A DNA stretch of 5,490 bases from Myxococcales bacterium (GTDB taxonomy: Bacteria > Myxococcota > Myxococcia > Myxococcales > Anaeromyxobacteraceae). Shown here piece after piece: positions 1 through 5,490 of this stretch. Every line of letters begins with the position of its first letter. Within the stretch, counting starts at the first letter, position 1. A model generated the notes under the pieces. That model searched no databases. It was not told the DNA's origin and saw nothing but the letters and a program-made list of their open reading frames with translations. The DNA lies in contig JAJYHA010000064.1 in the NCBI GenBank assembly GCA_021784995.1, positions 1-5,490 on the forward strand. The letters are read 5' to 3'. The position numbers and the translations under genes are program-made.

Positions 1-416
1 CGCCGCCGACCGACATCGAGGCCGACCGCATCGAGTACCGGTACAAGGAGCGGCAGACCGTCATGACGGGCAAGCCGCTCGTGAAGCTCGTCCGCGAGGG
101 CGCGACGCTGGTGTGCAAGCGGCTCGTCGCCGACACCACCGATGGCGGCGACATCCAGAACGCCGTGTGCCTGGGCGACGTGAAGCTCACCCGCGGCGAG
201 CGGACCGTCACCTGCGACCACGCCACCTACGAGGGGGCGACGGGCCGGGTGGTGTGCCTGGGCGATCCGGTGCTGCGCGACGGGGCGTCCGTCATCGCCT
301 GCGACGAGGTGATCTACGACCTCGACCAGGACCGCGTGCAGCTGCGCAGGCCCAAGGGGACGCTGGTCCAGAAGCCGGGCCAGCCGTTGCCCATCGTGAA
401 GGGGAAGTCGCGGTGA
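1..416 (+). CDS. lptA: LptA/OstA-like LPS transport protein, 3' part (5' end outside window)
   Basis: Open from the left edge (codons in phase from base 3) to the TGA at 414-416, giving 137 visible residues; the true start lies upstream. The visible part is made of short repeating beta-strand units of the type V-x-C-L-G-D-x-x-L-x-x-G-x-x-x-V-x-C-D-x-x-x-Y, as expected for the OstA/LptA beta-jelly-roll fold. In the family, this periplasmic protein forms the bridge that carries lipopolysaccharide from the LptBFGC ABC transporter to LptDE in the outer membrane. The assignment rests on the repeat pattern and on the overlap with lptB directly downstream. Five cysteines recur about every 14-18 residues, which is odd for LptA. 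The ATG at 63 is internal: the same frame and fold continue upstream of it ([13 protein letters not shown]). An LptC-like or fused LptA relative cannot be excluded because the N-terminus is missing. Confidence 0.82.
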   Translation, partial: PPTDIEADRIEYRYKERQTVMTGKPLVKLVREGATLVCKRLVADTTDGGDIQNAVCLGDVKLTRGERTVTCDHATYEGATGRVVCLGDPVLRDGASVIACDEVIYDLDQDRVQLRRPKGTLVQKPGQPLPIVKGKSR

Positions 417-1177
417 GCGAGGCGCTGCTGCGAGCGGAGGGGCTCACCAAGAGCTACCGGCGCCGGCGCGTGGTCGACGCGGTGTCGCTGCACGTGCGCC
501 CCGGCGAGGTGGTGGGCCTGCTCGGCCCGAACGGCGCGGGCAAGACGACCACCTTCAACATGGTGGTGGGCCTGGTGGCGGCCGACGCCGGCCGGGTGCT
601 GCTCGGGGAGGACGACCTGACGCGCATGCCCATGCACCGGCGGGCGCGGCGCGGCATCGGCTACCTGCCCCAGGAGGCGTCGATCTTCCGCAAGCTGACG
701 GTCCGCCAGAACTTCACCGCCGTGCTGGAGGCGCTCGGGGTGGGCCGCGAGCCGCGCGAGGCGCGGGCCGCGGCGCTCCTGCACGAGTTCCGGCTGGAGG
801 AGGTCGCCGACAGCACGGGCGAGACGCTCTCCGGCGGGGAGCGCCGCCGCGCCGAGGTGGCCCGCAGCCTGCTCGCCGCGCCGCGCCACGTGCTCTTCGA
901 CGAGCCGTTCGCCGGCATCGACCCGATCGCGGTGGGGGAGCTGCAGAACCTCATCGTCGCCCTGAAGCGCAAGGGGATCGGCGTCCTCCTGACCGACCAC
1001 AACGTGCGCGACGCGCTGGGCATCTGCGATCGCGCCTACATCCTCTCGGGGGGAGCCATCCTCGAGGAGGGCACCCCGGCCACGCTCGCCGCCAGCGACC
1101 GCGCGCGAGCGGCCTACCTCGGCGACCGCTTCCGCCTCGACGAGGCCATCCCCGCAGGCGTGGAGCGCGCTCGATGA
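413..1177 (+). CDS. lptB: LPS export ABC transporter ATP-binding protein LptB
   Basis: 254-residue cytoplasmic ATPase that powers LPS extraction from the inner membrane together with LptF, LptG and LptC. All ABC ATPase motifs are intact: Walker A GPNGAGKT (38-45), Q-loop in [14 protein letters not shown] (Q87), signature LSGGE (139-143), Walker B VLFDEP with catalytic E164, D-loop GID (168-170) and switch H196. The Q-loop stretch and the C-terminal YLGDRFRL are typical of LptB rather than of the related amino-acid transporter LivF/LivG ATPases. The start is the GTG at 413, which overlaps the lptA TGA; a purine-rich AAGGGGA (399-405) lies 7 bases before it, and the N-terminus ([14 protein letters not shown]) aligns with the usual LptB start. 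The frame is open as far as 113, but that extension is Arg/Ala/Pro-rich lptA shadow. The product is slightly longer than E. coli LptB (241 residues), mainly at the C-terminus ([12 protein letters not shown]). Confidence 0.96.
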   Translation: MSEALLRAEGLTKSYRRRRVVDAVSLHVRPGEVVGLLGPNGAGKTTTFNMVVGLVAADAGRVLLGEDDLTRMPMHRRARRGIGYLPQEASIFRKLTVRQNFTAVLEALGVGREPREARAAALLHEFRLEEVADSTGETLSGGERRRAEVARSLLAAPRHVLFDEPFAGIDPIAVGELQNLIVALKRKGIGVLLTDHNVRDALGICDRAYILSGGAILEEGTPATLAASDRARAAYLGDRFRLDEAIPAGVERAR

Positions 1178-2679
1178 GCCTGGAGCTGAAGCAGCACCTC
1201 AAGATGAGCCAGCAGCTGGTCATGACGCCCCAGCTGCAGCAGGCCATCAAGCTCCTGCAGCTCTCGCGCATGGAGCTGGTCGACCTCATCCACACCGAGG
1301 TGACCGAGAACCCGCTCCTGGAGGAGCCCGGGGAGGGCGAGGAGGAGAGCCCGGCCGAGGGCGCCAGCCCCGCCGAGCAGCAGCGCGAGGAGACCGCCCC
1401 CCAGCACAAGGAGGCGGAGCGGAACGAGGAGGTGAAGGGCGAGGAGGGCGCGAACGAGATCGACTGGGACCAGTACCTCGACCACTACCAGCTCCAGGGC
1501 CACACCGCGCCCTCCAACCGCGGCCTGGCCGACGAGGAGCTGCCCGGCTACGAGGCGACGCTCACCAGCAAGACCGACCTCACCGAGCACCTGGTCTGGC
1601 AGCTCCGCCTGTCGCACTTCTCCCCCGACGAGGAGAAGGTGGCGATGCTCATCATCGGCAACCTCGACCCCGACGGCTACTTCAAGATGCCGCACGTCGA
1701 GGGAGAGCCGGAGGACGGCGCCGCGCGCGATCCGCTGGTGCGGGTGGCGTTCGAGTCCGGGATGGGCCTCGAGTTCTGCGAGGGCGTGCTGAAGCGGGTG
1801 CAGCAGCTCGATCCGGTGGGCGTCGCGGCGCGCGACCTGCGCGAGTGCCTGCTCAACCAGGTGCGCTTCATCAACGCGGACACGCCCGAGATCGTCGCCA
1901 TCATCGAGCGGCACCTCAAGCACCTGGAGTCGAAGAACTACGCCGCCATCGCGAAGGACCTGCGCATCTCCGTCGACGAGGTGGTGGCCGCGGTGAAGGT
2001 GATCAGCAAGCTCGAGCCGAAGCCGGGCCGGGCCTACTCGGACGAGGAGGCGCAGTACATCACGCCCGACGTGTACGTCCACAAGATGGGCGACCGGTAC
2101 GTGACCGTCCTGAACGACGACGGGCTCTCGAAGCTGCGCATCAGCGGCATGTACCGCGCCGCGCTCAAGAGCGGGCGGGCCGGCGAGGCGAAGGAGTACA
2201 TCCAGGACAAGCTGCGCAGCGCGGTGTGGCTGATCCGCTCCATCCACCAGCGGCAGCGCACCATCTACAAGGTGACCGAGTCGATCGTGAAGTTCCAGCG
2301 GGACTTCCTCGACCGCGGCATCGCCCACCTGAAGCCGCTCATCCTGCGCGACGTGGCGGAGGACATCGGCATGCACGAGTCGACCGTCTCGCGCGTGACG
2401 ACCAACAAGTACGTCCACACGCCGCAGGGGATCTACGAGCTGAAGTTCTTCTTCAACTCGGCCATCAACAAGACCGGCGGCGACGAGATCGCGAGCGAGG
2501 CCGTCAAGAGCCACATCCGACAGATCGTCGCGGCTGAGGACCCGAAGCGTCCCCACTCCGACCAGAAGATCGTCGAGCTGCTCCGGGGGCAGAACATCGA
2601 GATCGCACGGCGGACCGTCGCCAAGTACCGCGAGGTGCTCGGGATCCTGCCCTCGTCGAAGCGCAAGAAGTACTTCTAG
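1174..2679 (+). CDS. rpoN: RNA polymerase sigma-54 factor
   Basis: 501-residue alternative sigma factor that directs RNA polymerase to -24/-12 promoters and needs an AAA+ activator to open DNA. Domains in order: Gln/Leu-rich activator-interacting region I (1-50, with [15 protein letters not shown] and the TENPLLE end); acidic linker region II (about 51-95, rich in Glu); core-binding domain (about 125-320, including [23 protein letters not shown] and KLEPKPGR); helix-turn-helix (about 391-414, [19 protein letters not shown]); and an exact RpoN box [10 protein letters not shown] (478-487) that reads the -24 element. Length and all domains are normal, so the gene is intact. The ATG overlaps the lptB stop as ATGA, with GGAG at 1162-1165 inside lptB, implying translational coupling. 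No separate promoter is visible before it. In Myxococcus xanthus sigma-54 is essential, which would fit co-transcription with essential LPS genes (inference). Confidence 0.98.
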   Translation: MSLELKQHLKMSQQLVMTPQLQQAIKLLQLSRMELVDLIHTEVTENPLLEEPGEGEEESPAEGASPAEQQREETAPQHKEAERNEEVKGEEGANEIDWDQYLDHYQLQGHTAPSNRGLADEELPGYEATLTSKTDLTEHLVWQLRLSHFSPDEEKVAMLIIGNLDPDGYFKMPHVEGEPEDGAARDPLVRVAFESGMGLEFCEGVLKRVQQLDPVGVAARDLRECLLNQVRFINADTPEIVAIIERHLKHLESKNYAAIAKDLRISVDEVVAAVKVISKLEPKPGRAYSDEEAQYITPDVYVHKMGDRYVTVLNDDGLSKLRISGMYRAALKSGRAGEAKEYIQDKLRSAVWLIRSIHQRQRTIYKVTESIVKFQRDFLDRGIAHLKPLILRDVAEDIGMHESTVSRVTTNKYVHTPQGIYELKFFFNSAINKTGGDEIASEAVKSHIRQIVAAEDPKRPHSDQKIVELLRGQNIEIARRTVAKYREVLGILPSSKRKKYF

Positions 2680-2729
2680 TCACGCCACGATTCGCGGGTG
2701 CCCACGGTGGCGCGCGCGGGCAGCTCCGG

Positions 2730-2767
2730 CGCACCCCTCCGGGAGCCCCTCCGGCGGCCGCGGTGCG
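2730..2767 (+). terminator. imperfect stem after rpoN, possible terminator
   Basis: CGCACC (2730-2735) can pair with GGTGCG (2762-2767), and an inner CCGG (2739-2742) with CCGG (2751-2754), starting about 50 bases after the rpoN stop. There is no T-run, so this is only weak evidence for termination; it could equally be a random GC-rich fold. Confidence 0.2.
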
Positions 2768-2852
2768 TGGCGCGGTCGGGGGGGCCACGGTAGGAGATCG
2801 GGTGGCCGCGAGCGTGCGGCGCCGCGGCGCGTCCGCTGCGGCGGGTGAGGTC

Positions 2853-2861
2853 TGCTAGAAT
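2853..2861 (+). promoter_or_regulatory. extended -10 promoter for hpf
   Basis: TGCTAGAAT is a complete extended -10 element (TG-n-TAGAAT, 5 of 6 bases of TATAAT) and one of the few AT-containing spots in the gap. No TTGACA-like -35 sits 16-18 bases upstream, as often tolerated with an extended -10. Transcription would start near 2867-2869, giving a leader of about 110 bases before hpf. A similar TGCTAG-type element precedes lepB on the other strand. Confidence 0.5.
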
Positions 2862-2865
2862 GACG

Positions 2866-2882
2866 CTGGGCATGGCGCCCAG
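2866..2882. promoter_or_regulatory. inverted repeat CTGGGC-N5-GCCCAG at the predicted hpf start point
   Basis: Perfect 6-base arms (2866-2871 and 2877-2882) around a 5-base centre lie immediately after the -10 element, at the predicted transcription start. This could be an operator or a 5'-end RNA hairpin. No known regulator motif is recognised. Confidence 0.3.
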
Positions 2883-2964
2883 GGCAACAGCGGCCGTGGC
2901 GCTGCGAGCACCACCTCGGTGGGGCGCGCGGGCCGCGGCCGAGCTGTCTTCACCGACTCACATC

Positions 2965-2972
2965 GGAGGAGG
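2965..2972 (+). promoter_or_regulatory. hpf ribosome binding site
   Basis: GGAGGAGG, near-perfect Shine-Dalgarno, ends 6 bases before the ATG at 2979. It decides the start of hpf: the same frame is open from a GTG at 2919, which has no such site and adds an unrelated Arg-rich stretch. Confidence 0.85.
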
Positions 2973-2978
2973 CGTTTC

Positions 2979-3524
2979 ATGCAGGTGAACATCACCTTCA
3001 GGCACCTCGAGTCGACGGAAGCCCTCAAGTCCCACGCACGGGAGAAGGTGGAGCACATCCAGCGCTACATCGACCGGCCCAGCGAGGCGCACGTCGTGCT
3101 CTACGTGGAGAACCTCGAGCACAAGGCGGACATCAACCTGAAGGCGGGGCCCTTCCTCCTGCGAGGCCGCGCGAAGAGCGGCGACATGTACGCGTCGATC
3201 GACGCCGCGGCCGAGAAGATCGAGCGCCAGCTCAAGAAGCACAAGGAGAAGCTCAACAACCACAAGCCGGTCGAGCGCACGAACGGCCACCGCACGGTCG
3301 ACGTGAAGCACGAGGTGATCGAGGCCGCCGCGGCGCCCTCCCAGCGCGTCGTGAAGTCCGACTCCTTCCAGGCCAGGCCGATGACGCTCGACCAGGCGGT
3401 GCTGCAGCTCGAGCTGCTCGACAGCCAGTTCTTCGTCTTCCAGAACGCGAAGGACCACGCCATCAACATCGTCTACCGGCGGAACGACGGGAACCTGGGG
3501 GTCATCGAGGCCCGCGCCTCCTGA
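2979..3524 (+). CDS. hpf: long-form ribosome hibernation promoting factor
   Basis: 181-residue cytoplasmic protein that binds the decoding centre of idle 30S subunits and drives 70S dimerisation into 100S ribosomes. The N-terminal S30AE domain (about 1-97) begins MQVNITFRHLESTEALK and ends in the basic helix IERQLKKHKEKLNNHK. A variable linker (about 98-122) follows. The C-terminal dimerisation domain (about 123-179) carries the hallmarks RVVKSDSF, PMTLDQAVLQLELL, FFVFQNA and NIVYRRNDGNLGVIE. The two domains make this the long form, which can dimerise ribosomes alone, unlike the roughly 95-residue E. coli HPF that works with RMF. The ATG at 2979 is chosen for its strong ribosome binding site and because the conserved domain starts there. 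It follows rpoN as in many proteobacteria but, being about 300 bases away with its own promoter-like element, is probably transcribed separately, which suits stationary-phase control (inference). The gene is intact. Confidence 0.96.
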   Translation: MQVNITFRHLESTEALKSHAREKVEHIQRYIDRPSEAHVVLYVENLEHKADINLKAGPFLLRGRAKSGDMYASIDAAAEKIERQLKKHKEKLNNHKPVERTNGHRTVDVKHEVIEAAAAPSQRVVKSDSFQARPMTLDQAVLQLELLDSQFFVFQNAKDHAINIVYRRNDGNLGVIEARAS

Positions 3525-3535
3525 CGCCGGTCCCG

Positions 3536-3564
3536 GTCGCGCGGCGGGCCGTCCGCCGCGCGAC
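3536..3564 (+). terminator. 12-bp perfect hairpin after hpf
   Basis: GTCGCGCGGCGG (3536-3547) and CCGCCGCGCGAC (3553-3564) are exact reverse complements with a 5-base loop GCCGT, beginning 12 bases after the hpf stop. There is no following T-run; a second palindrome GGCGCCGGCGCC lies at 3573-3584. It is likely a terminator of the U-tract-poor type or an mRNA 3'-end stabiliser that separates hpf from ptsN. Confidence 0.55.
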
Positions 3565-3619
3565 GCCGTCGCGGCGCCGGCGCCCCTCCTGGCCCCATCC
3601 CGCCCCCCGCCGGGCGCGG

Positions 3620-3625
3620 TATAGG
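3620..3625 (+). promoter_or_regulatory. possible -10 element for ptsN
   Basis: TATAGG, a rare A/T spot in the hpf-ptsN gap, lies 41 bases before the ptsN ATG and downstream of the hairpin that may end hpf transcription. No clear -35 is seen, and no -24/-12 sigma-54 element with correct spacing. Confidence 0.3.
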
Positions 3626-3666
3626 TTGCCTCGCCTCACGCACGGTGCTACGAGGCGGTTCGCGCC

Positions 3667-4125
3667 ATGAAGATCGTCGAGTTCCTGCAACCCACGGCAG
3701 TCCTGGACGATCTGGCGGGGACGACCGCGCCCGCCGTCCTGGGCGAGCTCGCGCGTCCGCTCGCAGCCGCCGCGAAGGTCGACGCGCAGCGCCTCGCCGA
3801 CACGCTGCTCGAGCGCGAGAAGCTGGGCTCGACCGGCATCGGCGACGGCGTGGCCATCCCCCACGGGAAGGTGGGCGGGCTCCCGGTCATCCTGGCCAGC
3901 TTCGGCCGGTCGCGGAAGGGCGTCGACTTCAACGCCATCGACGGCAAGCCCACGCACCTGTTCTTCACGCTCTTCGCGCCCGAGAACTCGGCCGGCGCCC
4001 ACCTCAAGGCGCTGGCGCGCATCAGCCGCATCTTCAAGAACCCCGCCTTCCGCGAGTCGATCCTGAAGGCGGCCGACGCCGCGGAGATCTTCCGCCTCAT
4101 CGAGGTCGAGGACGGGAAGTTCTGA
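3667..4125 (+). CDS. ptsN: nitrogen PTS protein EIIA(Ntr)
   Basis: 152-residue cytoplasmic EIIA domain of the fructose/mannitol type. It accepts phosphate from the nitrogen PTS chain (EI-Ntr, NPr) and regulates partner proteins instead of transporting sugar; in enterobacteria these partners include potassium transport and sensing. The phosphorylation-site motif STGIGDGVAIPHGK is present with H66 as the phospho-acceptor, and a second conserved His lies in the AHLKALARIS motif (H111). Length is close to E. coli PtsN (163 residues), and there is no membrane EIIB/EIIC domain. The start is the ATG at 3667, with GAGG at 3652-3655 about 11 bases upstream. It ends the conserved rpoN-hpf-ptsN series. 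The usual followers rapZ and npr are not next to it, so its phosphate donor must be encoded outside this window. The gene is intact. Confidence 0.95.
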   Translation: MKIVEFLQPTAVLDDLAGTTAPAVLGELARPLAAAAKVDAQRLADTLLEREKLGSTGIGDGVAIPHGKVGGLPVILASFGRSRKGVDFNAIDGKPTHLFFTLFAPENSAGAHLKALARISRIFKNPAFRESILKAADAAEIFRLIEVEDGKF

Positions 4126-4126
4126 T

Positions 4127-4177
4127 CGCCCGCCGCCTCCCACGCTCCCCGTCGCGGCCGCGGTCGCGCCGCGGGCG
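4127..4177. terminator. GC-rich inverted repeat between convergent ptsN and lepB
   Basis: CGCCCGC (4127-4133) can pair with GCGGGCG (4171-4177), with a 10-base palindrome CGCGGCCGCG (4153-4162) between. It lies in the 75-base gap where ptsN and lepB transcripts meet, a natural place for a two-way terminator, but no T-run is present on either strand. Confidence 0.25.
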
Positions 4178-4200
4178 GGGACGGGCGGTGGCCGGCGCAG

Positions 4201-4893
4201 TCAGTGCGTCACGCGGTGGAAGAGGCGGTCCCAGCGCGGCCCGTCCGGACCCCACGAGACGAGCGCCATCCAGGCGCGCCCCTTGATGCGCCCCACCGGC
4301 ACCGGTCCGAAGACGCGGGAGTCGGCGCTGTGGTCACGGTGGTCGCCGGCCAGCCAGACCGTGCCTGGCGGCACCGTGGAGGGCGGGACGTCGCCGCACG
4401 GCAGGAAGGGCGTGCAGTAGGTCCGGTAGGTGTGCGGCCCGAGCGCCTCCTGGTAGGCGACGCACGGCTCCTCGCGCCAGGGACCGCCCTCGAGCTTGTT
4501 CCAGTACGTGCACGCGCCCGCGAGGTGGTGGCGCGGCACCGGCTGGCCGTTCAGGACGAGCGCGCCCTCCTGGATCTCGACGGTGTCGCCCTCCACCGCC
4601 ACCACCCGCTTGATGAGGTCGTCGTTGCGCGGGTTCCCGGGCGGAGCCAGCAGCACCACGATGTCGCCTCGCCGGGGCGTGGACCACATGGCCTGGGCGC
4701 TCTCGGTGTAGGGGATCCGCGCGCCGTAGGCCCACTTCTCGACGATGACGTAGTCGCCGATCTGCAGCGTCGGGATCATCGATCCGGACGGGATGTAGAC
4801 CGCCTCGTAAAGGAAGGTCCGGAACGCGAGCACCGCGACGATGGTGACGACCCAGCCGCGGATCTCCTTCTTCACCTTCTGCTTGTCCAACAC
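4201..4893 (-). CDS. lepB: signal peptidase I
   Basis: 230-residue inner-membrane serine protease that removes signal peptides from exported proteins. One N-terminal membrane segment (about 13-31, WVVTIVAVLAFRTFLYEAV) is followed by the periplasmic catalytic domain; E. coli LepB has two segments. Box B YIPSGSMIPTL carries the nucleophile S38 and oxyanion S36. Box D DDLIKRVVAVEGD carries the general base K95. Box E reads GDHRDHSADSR (183-193), with His in the two positions that are normally Asn (GDNRDNS). C160 and C166 have the same 6-residue spacing as the disulfide pair of E. coli LepB; C128 and C144 are additional. The start is the GTG at 4893: the frame is closed upstream by a TAG at 4926-4924. 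GAGGG lies only 1-2 bases before this GTG, so the TTG at 4890 is a possible alternative start. The gene converges on ptsN and is divergent from modA. It appears complete and functional. Confidence 0.96.
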   Translation of the reverse strand: MLDKQKVKKEIRGWVVTIVAVLAFRTFLYEAVYIPSGSMIPTLQIGDYVIVEKWAYGARIPYTESAQAMWSTPRRGDIVVLLAPPGNPRNDDLIKRVVAVEGDTVEIQEGALVLNGQPVPRHHLAGACTYWNKLEGGPWREEPCVAYQEALGPHTYRTYCTPFLPCGDVPPSTVPPGTVWLAGDHRDHSADSRVFGPVPVGRIKGRAWMALVSWGPDGPRWDRLFHRVTH

Positions 4894-4920
4894 ACCCTCG
4901 CGCGAGAGAAGGGAGCGCGC

Positions 4921-4929
4921 AGACTAGCA
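4921..4929 (-). promoter_or_regulatory. extended -10 promoter for lepB
   Basis: Read on the - strand, TGCTAGTCT (TG-n-TAGTCT) lies 27 bases before the lepB GTG. It shares TGCTAG with the element before hpf. A start near 4914 would give a leader of about 20 bases. No clear -35 is visible. Confidence 0.4.
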
Positions 4930-5008
4930 CCGGTGCGCCGCGGATGCTCGCCCGATCTGGTCGGAAACCCGTGCCGGGATCGCGAGCCGATCGGGGAGAG
5001 GCGCGCGC

Positions 5009-5023
5009 CGGGGGCCTCCCCCG
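5009..5023 (+). other. small hairpin in the lepB-modA divergent gap
   Basis: CGGGGG (5009-5014), loop CCT, CCCCCG (5018-5023) form a perfect 6-bp stem. An outer inverted repeat CGTGCCGG (4970-4977) / CCGGCACG (5024-5031) and the palindrome CCGATCGG (4987-4994) lie in the same 201-base gap. They could be regulator sites or leader structure for modA; no ModE-type operator is recognised. Confidence 0.25.
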
Positions 5024-5094
5024 CCGGCACGCGGCGTGGCGACGGGCCGGTGGTCGAGGTTGATCCCCCGGTGCGTTTCTGCTTGCCTGCGCGC

Positions 5095-5490
5095 ATGACC
5101 CACGTCCTCGCCGTGGCGCTGGCCGCGTGGAGCCTGGCGGCGCCGGGCGCCGGGCGCGCCGAGACGCTCGAGGTCGCGGCCGCGGCCGACCTGCGCGGCG
5201 CCCTCGACGAGGTGATCGGCGCGTTCCGCGCCGGCGCGCCCGGCCTCGACGTGCGCGTCAGCTACGGCTCCTCCGGTGCCCTGGCGGCCCAGATCCGGAG
5301 CGGCGCCCCGTTCGACCTCTTCTTCTCGGCCGACGAGGGCTACCCGCGGGCGCTGGCCGACGCGGGCGCGGCCGTGCCCGAGAGCGTCACCCCCTACGCG
5401 ACCGGGCGCCTGGTGGTGTGGCTGCCCACGCGCTCCCCGGTGTCGATCGAGCAGGGGATCGCCGCCCTGCGCGACCCGCGCGTGCGGCGC
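5095..5490 (+). CDS. modA: molybdate ABC transporter substrate-binding protein, 5' part (runs off window)
   Basis: 132 codons are visible with no stop, so the 3' end is outside the window. In the family, this periplasmic protein captures molybdate (or tungstate) for the ModBC importer. An Ala/Leu-rich signal peptide with likely cleavage after GAGRA (residue 22) leads into LEVAAAADLRGALDEV, the first ligand loop, then VSYGSSGALAAQI, the second, and SGAPFDLFFSADEGYPRAL, a strong ModA-family signature. In E. coli ModA the first loop is AAASL with a Ser ligand; here that position is Asp after four Ala. The start is uncertain: ATG 5095 has no visible ribosome binding site and a signal n-region without Lys or Arg. 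An in-frame GTG at 5071 has GAGG at 5056-5059 and adds MRFCLPAR, giving a positively charged n-region. A binding protein for another oxyanion is the main alternative. The gene is divergent from lepB and not functionally linked to it. Confidence 0.82.
   Translation, partial: MTHVLAVALAAWSLAAPGAGRAETLEVAAAADLRGALDEVIGAFRAGAPGLDVRVSYGSSGALAAQIRSGAPFDLFFSADEGYPRALADAGAAVPESVTPYATGRLVVWLPTRSPVSIEQGIAALRDPRVRR

Larger units (their letters stand above)
2680..2978. other. non-coding gap between rpoN and hpf
   Basis: This 299-base gap has no convincing gene on either strand; open frames here are Arg/Ala/Pro-rich and lack ribosome binding sites. The left half holds a 9-base direct repeat CCCCTCCGG (2734-2742 and 2746-2754) inside a long imperfect stem. 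The right half holds the likely hpf promoter, a 6-base inverted repeat just downstream of it, and a GC-rich leader of about 110 bases containing small hairpins (CCACC/GGTGG at 2911-2922; palindrome GGCCGCGGCC at 2931-2940). Confidence 0.6.

Noticed and set aside
113..412. N-terminal extension of the lptB frame into lptA
   Set aside because: The added 100 residues are Arg/Ala/Pro-rich out-of-frame lptA. The conserved LptB N-terminus and a ribosome binding site point to GTG 413.
1114..2556. 480-residue open frame on the - strand opposite rpoN
   Set aside because: It is Leu/Arg/Val/His-rich, has no recognisable domain, and lies entirely antisense to lptB/rpoN, whose family motifs are unmistakable. 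Long antisense frames are expected at this GC content.
2734..2754. Start of a tandem repeat or CRISPR-like array (CCCCTCCGG twice)
   Set aside because: Only two 9-base copies 12 bases apart; no further units or spacers.
2919..2978. Upstream GTG start for hpf adding 20 residues
   Set aside because: No ribosome binding site there and an Arg-rich sequence unlike any HPF; GGAGGAGG places the start at 2979.
3610..3632. Sigma-54 promoter before ptsN (GG...TTGC)
   Set aside because: The TTGC at 3626-3629 has no GG at the required 12-base distance. The same check failed upstream of modA around 5070-5086.
3645..4286. 213-residue + strand frame overlapping ptsN, and the - strand frame 3502-4143
   Set aside because: Low-complexity Arg/Ala/Gly shadows of the well-supported ptsN.
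4894..5094. ModE operator or molybdenum-cofactor riboswitch before modA
   Set aside because: No AT-rich ModE palindrome is visible, and the small hairpins cannot be matched by eye to the cofactor riboswitch; a covariance-model search would be needed.

Overview
The window is very GC-rich with strong G/C preference at third codon positions. Its gene order is the LPS-transport / sigma-54 / nitrogen-PTS cluster of Gram-negative bacteria. The extreme GC, the long-form HPF and the protein sequences suggest a member of the Myxococcota, plausibly Anaeromyxobacter. The genus is inferred from style and composition, not from a search.

Layout on the + strand: the 3' part of an lptA/OstA-like gene (1-416), lptB (413-1177), rpoN (1174-2679), a 299-base non-coding gap with a good extended -10 promoter, long-form hpf (2979-3524), a strong hairpin, and ptsN (3667-4125). 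lptA-lptB-rpoN are joined by 4-base stop/start overlaps, so they are one translationally coupled unit. hpf and ptsN each follow a gap and probably have their own promoters. On the - strand, converging on ptsN, is lepB (4201-4893), encoding signal peptidase I. Divergent from lepB, the 5' part of a modA-like molybdate-binding protein gene starts at about 5095 (possibly 5071) and runs off the right edge.

How the genes work together: LptA and LptB belong to the Lpt bridge that moves lipopolysaccharide from the inner to the outer membrane. RpoN is the alternative sigma factor 54. HPF inactivates and dimerises ribosomes in slow growth. PtsN is the phosphorylatable output protein of the nitrogen PTS. 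In E. coli the same series continues with rapZ and npr; here it ends at ptsN and is followed by the unrelated lepB and modA.

This is mainly a conserved housekeeping region. I see no mobile element, CRISPR array, tRNA, rRNA or defence system. Points worth a second look are the structured hpf leader, the 12-bp perfect hairpin after hpf, the cysteine-periodic LptA repeats, the His-substituted LepB box E, and the altered first ligand loop of the ModA-like protein.
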